Below are positions 21,775-25,542 of a DNA stretch of 25,542 bases, one piece after another. Under the pieces are notes generated by a model. It was given only the letters and a program-made list of their open reading frames with translations, made no database searches and had not been told where the DNA came from. The position numbers were made by a program, and so were the translations under genes. The DNA comes from an uncultured Eisenbergiella sp. (lineage in GTDB: Bacteria; Bacillota; Clostridia; Lachnospirales; Lachnospiraceae): assembly GCA_910585455.1 (NCBI GenBank), contig CAJUEL010000057.1, positions 1 through 25,542 of the forward strand. Direction: 5' to 3'. Numbering within the stretch: the first letter of the stretch is position 1; each line of letters opens with the position of its first letter.

Positions 21775-22070
21775 GCACAGGAGGGAGCGCAGAATCAGCG
21801 GCGGACACCGGAGAGGGGGCAGACAGAAAGGGACAGACAGTTTCCGGTCGCGATATCCGGAGCGGGAAATTCCACAAAATGGCTGTAAATTCCTGCCACA
21901 GGACGCAATACTGTTCGAACGAAGTGAGTTCGTTGCGTCCTGTGGCGTTCAGGAATTTACAGCCATTTTGGGAATTTCTCCGCTCCGGATAAAGCGACCG
22001 GAAACTGTCTGTCCCTTTCTGTCTGCTCCCTCTCCGGTGTCCGCCGCTGATTCTGCGCTCCCCCCTGTGC
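21775..22070. repeat. Long inverted repeat (about 134-bp arms) with small loop hairpin
   Basis: The left arm (21775-21908) and right arm (21933-22070) are near-perfect reverse complements, starting GCACAGG and ending GACGCAA. They differ by a few substitutions (GATATCC against TTTATCC) and one 4-base insertion in the right arm. The 24-base loop has its own CGAAC/GTTCG hairpin. Just beyond is a further perfect 6-bp hairpin (CTATCG/CGATAG, 22070-22086). No transposase or significant ORF is present. The end of the window holds a related arm. It could be two copies of a dispersed repeat head to head, or a MITE-like element. Confidence 0.9.
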
Positions 22071-22273
22071 TATCGCAAAACGATAGGACATTGGGGACGG
22101 ATAGCAGTATGAATTGCTGCGCATCCGGAAAGGGATCAGGAATTGAAAAAATTTCTTCATGTTTTTTGGTGGTGGCTGTGGGGAAATGGGCGGCGTGGAT
22201 GTAGACTCTGGTTTTGTTCCTGCTTGCATTATATACAAAAAGAAAAATATAGGATATAAAAAGTAAAGTATAG

Positions 22274-22302
22274 TTGACAAATAGAAAGGTATAATGTAAT
22301 AT
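22274..22302 (+). promoter_or_regulatory. Promoter of the XRE/membrane/CPBP operon
   Basis: Perfect TTGACA (22274-22279), a 17-bp spacer and TAATAT (22297-22302). A purine-rich leader of about 85 bp with several GGAGG-like runs follows. The stretch 22087-22273 shows no recognisable feature. Confidence 0.65.
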
Positions 22303-22331
22303 ATGAGTGAGAAAGGGAGGAGGGGAAGAGG

Positions 22332-22385
22332 ATGGCAGAGATAAAGCTGGGAACGAAGAGTTGGGAAGGCTGGATGGGAGAGTGA
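22332..22385 (+). CDS. Possible 17-residue leader peptide
   Basis: MAEIKLGTKSWEGWMGE followed by TGA, with AGGAGGGGAAG just upstream of its ATG. It ends 4 bp before the GTG of the XRE gene, so translation could be coupled. Two Trp codons are present but no attenuator was found. It may be chance. Confidence 0.3.
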   Translation: MAEIKLGTKSWEGWMGE

Positions 22386-22389
22386 GGAA

Positions 22390-22602
22390 GTGGCAGAGAA
22401 GAATAAGAAGATGAAAATTGCCCGGGTCGAGAAGGATCTGTCGCAGGATCAGCTGGCGGCGGTGGTGGGCGTGACACGGCAGACGATCAGCATGATCGAA
22501 TCGGGAAAGTTCAATCCGTCCTTACAGCTTTGCATTGCGATCTGTAAGGCGCTGGACAGGACGCTGGATCAGCTTTTTTGGGAGGAGGAGAACGGAAAAT
22601 GA
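22390..22602 (+). CDS. Small XRE-family transcriptional regulator
   Basis: A 70-residue Cro/CI-type DNA-binding protein, almost only a helix-turn-helix: KKMKIARVEKDLSQDQLAAV, VGVTRQTISMIESGKFNPS and the end ALDRTLDQLFWEE. Start GTG 22390 is used, with GGGAGAG about ten bases upstream; ATG 22411 (MKIARVEK) is the alternative. Its stop overlaps the next ATG (ATGA). Such regulators commonly precede a membrane protein and often repress their own operon; here they lead into a CPBP protease. Confidence 0.92.
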   Translation: MAEKNKKMKIARVEKDLSQDQLAAVVGVTRQTISMIESGKFNPSLQLCIAICKALDRTLDQLFWEEENGK

Positions 22603-23111
22603 AATGGCTGAAAAAATTGTGTAAAACGGAAATTGACGAACGGCAGCAGGCGGATTTAAACCGGGTCACTGCAACCGGCTACTGGATCGCATTTTATCTG
22701 TTGCTGCTCGCGATTGTGGTGGAAGGGCCGATTCTGCGAAAGCCTTTTGTAGAATGGGCGGTGGAATGGGGCGTGTTCATGATTCTGGCGATTTATGAGG
22801 TGATCGTATGCGTCCGGATCGGGGTATGGGCGCCGAATGTGAAGCAGCCCACCATGAAGAGCTGTGTGATCTGGTCTTTGACGGGCGGTTTTCTGTTTTC
22901 GGCGGTTGTGAATGTGACAAATTACTGCAGGTGGGAGGACCAGCAGCGTACGGCATGGAATTTTATCCTCTCCTTTCTGGTCACATTTATCTGGATGTCG
23001 ATGGCGATATTTATTGCGTATCTGATCACCCTTGCGATTTTCATGAGAAGACAGAAGAAAGTGGATGATGCAATGAAACAGGAGGACATGGAGGATGAAA
23101 ACAGAGAATAA
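22599..23111 (+). CDS. Four-helix membrane protein (DUF6773-like), function unknown
   Basis: A 170-residue membrane protein. The N-terminus KWLKKLCKTEIDERQQADLN is charged and cytoplasmic. Four hydrophobic segments follow: about 25-45 (GYWIAFYLLLLAIVV), 56-77 (WGVFMILAIYEVIVCVRIGVW), 91-112 and 120-150, with a charged acidic tail. It is most like small membrane proteins encoded next to XRE regulators in Clostridia, possibly the DUF6773 group. ATG 22599 overlaps the XRE stop by 4 bp; the longer frame at 22578 is rejected since it would read into the regulator. The last 17 bp overlap the CPBP gene, so all three genes are coupled. Confidence 0.8.
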   Translation: MKWLKKLCKTEIDERQQADLNRVTATGYWIAFYLLLLAIVVEGPILRKPFVEWAVEWGVFMILAIYEVIVCVRIGVWAPNVKQPTMKSCVIWSLTGGFLFSAVVNVTNYCRWEDQQRTAWNFILSFLVTFIWMSMAIFIAYLITLAIFMRRQKKVDDAMKQEDMEDENRE

Positions 23112-24102
23112 GGGGCTGGCGGTCTTTTTTGCGATCGCTTTCGGTCTGCCCGTTTTGCTGGGCATTTTTATGGGAATTTCTTTTTACGCAGGAAAGAGCG
23201 TGGATGCGTTTCCCCTGGTCTGGATGTATCTGCCGGCGACGGCAGCCATGGCCGCTGCGCTGGTCGGCAGGGAGGAGAAGACGGACGCAGAGGGGAACCG
23301 GATCAAAATGCCGAAGGTGTTTTATCTGACCTTCTGCGAGGTGACGGCGCTGATGGTTATTTTGCTCATCGTGGGCTCTCTGATACAGGGGGAGCAGGCC
23401 GCCGTGTGGATCAGCTTTCTGGTATACGGGGTCAGTCTGGTCGGACTGTTAGAGCTGCTTTTCATGAAAAAGGACAAGAGAAAAGCGTACGGATTGGGAC
23501 TGGTTTGGAATGTGAAAAAGAGCCTGCAGGGAATCGGATTGTTCATTCTGCTATACTTGCTGTTGACAGGGCTGGGCGTCGTCATGGCGCTTGTGATGGG
23601 AGAAAGCCTGTCGGACTTTTCTGTAAATCCGTACTTTGTGTATATGTTGCTTGTGGTGCTGCCTCTGAATCTGCTGCTGAGCTTTACCGCCTTTTTCGGA
23701 GAGGAGTACGGCTGGCGGTACTATTTGCAGCCTGTTTTGCAGAAGAAATTCGGGAAAAAGAAGGGCGTGCTTTTGCTGGGCATCCTCTGGGGGCTGTGGC
23801 ATGTGCCCATCAACCTGTTTTATTATAGCCCGTCCACCAGCCTGCAGAGCATTCTGGTGCAGGTGGCAGGCTGTATCGGCATGGGCGTTTTCTTCGGCTG
23901 GGTCTATCTGCGCACCCAGAATGTCTGGGCGGTGACCATGATCCATTTTTTGAATAACAACCTGGGGCTGGTGCTGTTTAACGCCAGCGCCGCAGGGGTG
24001 GAACGGCATTGGCCCGATACGGTGTTTACGATCGTCATATATTTGCTGATTTACCTGCCATTCCTGTTTACGAAGGAGTATCGGGAGAAGGATGAAAGCT
24101 AG
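23095..24102 (+). CDS. CPBP-family intramembrane metalloprotease (CAAX-like)
   Basis: A 335-residue membrane protein with about eight hydrophobic segments. The CPBP/Abi motifs are clear: EEYGWRYYLQP (Glu-Glu and Arg), ILWGLWHVPINLF (catalytic His) and the C-terminal HFLNNN (metal-binding His and Asn). Members cleave membrane or secreted peptides and are often linked to bacteriocin maturation or self-immunity. The ATG follows AGGAGGACATGGAGG and lies inside the end of the preceding gene. Its TAG stop overlaps the prs stop in the convergent direction by three bases; no terminator is seen between them. The substrate is unknown; immunity is only inference. Confidence 0.9.
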   Translation: MKTENKGLAVFFAIAFGLPVLLGIFMGISFYAGKSVDAFPLVWMYLPATAAMAAALVGREEKTDAEGNRIKMPKVFYLTFCEVTALMVILLIVGSLIQGEQAAVWISFLVYGVSLVGLLELLFMKKDKRKAYGLGLVWNVKKSLQGIGLFILLYLLLTGLGVVMALVMGESLSDFSVNPYFVYMLLVVLPLNLLLSFTAFFGEEYGWRYYLQPVLQKKFGKKKGVLLLGILWGLWHVPINLFYYSPSTSLQSILVQVAGCIGMGVFFGWVYLRTQNVWAVTMIHFLNNNLGLVLFNASAAGVERHWPDTVFTIVIYLLIYLPFLFTKEYREKDES

Positions 24103-25286
24103 ATTCGATATTCCTCCCGATTGTTGTACCGTTCGAGAATCGTGTTGATTTTCTCGGTAGGGGTCAGGACATTGCTCAATGAAACCTCATGATTCATAAA
24201 ATCAATGATAGAGGCTAAAAATCTGCTCATATCCGCTTCAATATAATAGGGGCGGGAAAGCAGCTCCGGGGACTGGTAGGTAAGGTTTGTGGTGATGATC
24301 TTATCGAACAGTCCCTTTTCGTAGGCGGAATCAAAGGCTGCCATGCCGTCCGTGAAAAGCCCGAAGGTGGTGCAGATGAAAACGCGCCGGGCGTTCATTT
24401 CCTTTAGCTGGCGGGCGGTATCGATCATGCTGCCGCCGGAGGAGATCATGTCGTCGATGATGACGATATCCTTGCCGTCGATGTTTTCCCCTAAAAATTC
24501 GTGGGCGACAATGGGGTTTTTGCCATTGATGATGACGGAGTAGTCCCGGCGTTTATAAAACATGCCGATGTTGACGCCCAGCACATTGGCAAAATAGGTG
24601 GTGCGGTCAAGCGCGCCTTCATCAGGGCTGATCACGATCATGTGATCCTTGTCTATGATCAGGTCCGGCACGTTGTCGAGCAGCGCCTGCATGAATTGAT
24701 AGGGCGGTGTAAAGTTATCAAAGCCGCACAGGGGAGCGGCGTTCTGAACCCTGGGGTCATGGGCGTCAAAGGTGACGAAGTTTCTGACCCCCATGGAAGC
24801 CAGTTCAGAAAAGGCATAGGCGCAGTCCAGGGATTCCCTGCCGTTTCTCTTGTGCTGGCGTCCTTCATATAAAAAGGGCATGATGACGGAAATCCGTTTT
24901 GCCTTGCCGCCGATGGAAGCGATCATTCTTTTTAAATCCTGATAGTGGTCATCGGGGGATTTGTGGTTTGTGTATCCGTTTAAGGTATAGGTGAGACTGT
25001 GGTTGCATACGTCCACAAGAATGAATACGTCATCGCCGCGGACGGATTCATGCAGCATTCCCTTCGCTTCTCCGGTCCCAAAACGGGGACATTCGGCTTT
25101 GACCAGATAATTATCCTCAATATATCCTCTGAAAGCGGGATCATCATGGGATGAGTTCCGCATGTTCCTTCGATAGGTGATCAGATGTCTGTTCACATCT
25201 TCCCCCAGCTTTTTGGCAGAGTCCAACGCGATGATTTTTAAAGGCGCCAGGGGCAGTGCGTTTTCGAGTTCTCGTAAATTCGGCAT
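24099..25286 (-). CDS. prs: Ribose-phosphate pyrophosphokinase
   Basis: A 395-residue PRPP synthetase that makes phosphoribosyl pyrophosphate from ribose-5-phosphate and ATP, for purine, pyrimidine, His, Trp and NAD synthesis. Key motifs are NGRESLDCAYAF, TFDAHDP (metal and ribose-phosphate site), SPDEGAL and the PRPP loop DIVIIDDMISSGGSMIDTA. It is longer than the usual about 315 residues, with extra sequence mainly at the N-terminus (to about residue 60) and near the C-terminus. Start ATG 25286 has GGAGGAATG nine bases upstream. The stop overlaps that of the convergent CPBP gene. Confidence 0.95.
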   Translation of the reverse strand: MPNLRELENALPLAPLKIIALDSAKKLGEDVNRHLITYRRNMRNSSHDDPAFRGYIEDNYLVKAECPRFGTGEAKGMLHESVRGDDVFILVDVCNHSLTYTLNGYTNHKSPDDHYQDLKRMIASIGGKAKRISVIMPFLYEGRQHKRNGRESLDCAYAFSELASMGVRNFVTFDAHDPRVQNAAPLCGFDNFTPPYQFMQALLDNVPDLIIDKDHMIVISPDEGALDRTTYFANVLGVNIGMFYKRRDYSVIINGKNPIVAHEFLGENIDGKDIVIIDDMISSGGSMIDTARQLKEMNARRVFICTTFGLFTDGMAAFDSAYEKGLFDKIITTNLTYQSPELLSRPYYIEADMSRFLASIIDFMNHEVSLSNVLTPTEKINTILERYNNREEYRI

Positions 25287-25315
25287 TCTTGCATTCCTCC
25301 AAATATGTACATAAC

Positions 25316-25333
25316 AGTCCGGATAGTCCGGAT
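25316..25333. repeat. Tandem 9-bp repeat in the prs leader
   Basis: AGTCCGGAT occurs twice in direct tandem, 30-47 bp before the prs ATG and downstream of its promoter. Possibly a regulatory element; may be chance. Confidence 0.35.
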
Positions 25334-25352
25334 TGCATTTGCCACCACTATT

Positions 25353-25381
25353 TTTATATCATCGCAACCCCGTTCCGTCAA
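25353..25381 (-). promoter_or_regulatory. prs promoter
   Basis: On the minus strand TTGACG (25376-25381), a 17-bp spacer and TATAAA (25353-25358). Confidence 0.7.
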
Positions 25382-25485
25382 GCAGTTTTTCAGATAGAAC
25401 AGATCAGGTGGCAGATACAGGTTACTTTTCACGGGGTGGGGAGAAAGGTCGGGCGGCCAGATGGAACAGGAGGACGCGGGACGAT

Positions 25486-25542
25486 GAGCGGGCAGAGGAC
25501 ACAGGCTGTTTCCAGCCGCATTATCCGGAGCGGGAAATTCCA
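25486..25542. repeat. Partial second copy of the long-repeat arm at the window end
   Basis: From about 25514 the sequence matches the left arm at 21841-21875: ATCCGGAGCGGGAAATTCCA is identical, and GTTTCC before it is shared. The part upstream is only loosely similar. It continues past the window edge. Confidence 0.75.

Noticed and set aside
21746..22204. 152-residue + strand frame across the long inverted repeat
   Set aside because: It arises from reading through the repeat; both arms give the same Pro/Ser-rich peptide in opposite strands and there is no ribosome binding site.

Overview
The window looks like chromosome of a gut-type Lachnospiraceae or related Clostridia member. The basis is gene content and order (comEA, comEC, holA, glmS, a long prs), strong GGAGG ribosome binding sites, consensus -35/-10 promoters, small XRE regulators beside membrane proteins, and a DUF1703-type AAA/PD-(D/E)XK gene. 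No rRNA, tRNA, CRISPR array or transposase gene was seen.

Layout. 241-1980: a DUF1703-type ATPase/nuclease-fold protein. 2008-2999 (-): a Nim-like flavin-binding protein and a GNAT acetyltransferase, overlapping. 3303-9716 (+): comEA, an OmpR-type response regulator, its histidine kinase, a GerMN lipoprotein and comEC; the regulator-kinase-GerMN trio has the same order as actinobacterial mtrA-mtrB-lpqB. 9753-14586: an accessory island with inverted-repeat ends, sitting between comEC and holA, which are neighbours in many Firmicutes. It carries plasmid-like remnants, a CAP-domain lipoprotein directly behind a DinJ/YafQ toxin-antitoxin pair, a two-gene operon with a Gre-factor-like coiled-coil protein, a recombinase fragment, two other decayed genes and a zinc-ribbon membrane protein. 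14599-16574: an XRE regulator divergent from holA and a zinc-ribbon protein. 16647-19157 (-): glmS with a hairpin in its leader, and an HD-domain hydrolase. 19350-21733: an ABC ATPase and permease behind a palindromic operator. 21775-22070: a roughly 300-bp long inverted repeat. 22332-24102: a leader ORF, an XRE regulator, a membrane protein and a CPBP protease in one overlapping operon. 24099-25286 (-): PRPP synthetase. The window ends inside a second, partial copy of the long repeat.

Two repeat families are notable. One is a palindrome of about 26-30 bp (core CAGTTCAGA/TCTGAACTG) at 1977, 3053, 7334 and 18619; the island ends resemble it. The other is the long inverted repeat at 21775-22070, partly repeated at 25486-25542.

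How the genes fit together. ComEA and ComEC are the DNA-binding and channel parts of DNA uptake. The two-component system probably senses an envelope signal, with the GerMN lipoprotein as partner. The island appears to be a decayed plasmid or transposon insertion kept with a toxin-antitoxin pair. glmS (cell-wall amino sugar), prs (PRPP) and holA (replication clamp loader) are ordinary housekeeping genes. All functions are read from sequence motifs without database searches.
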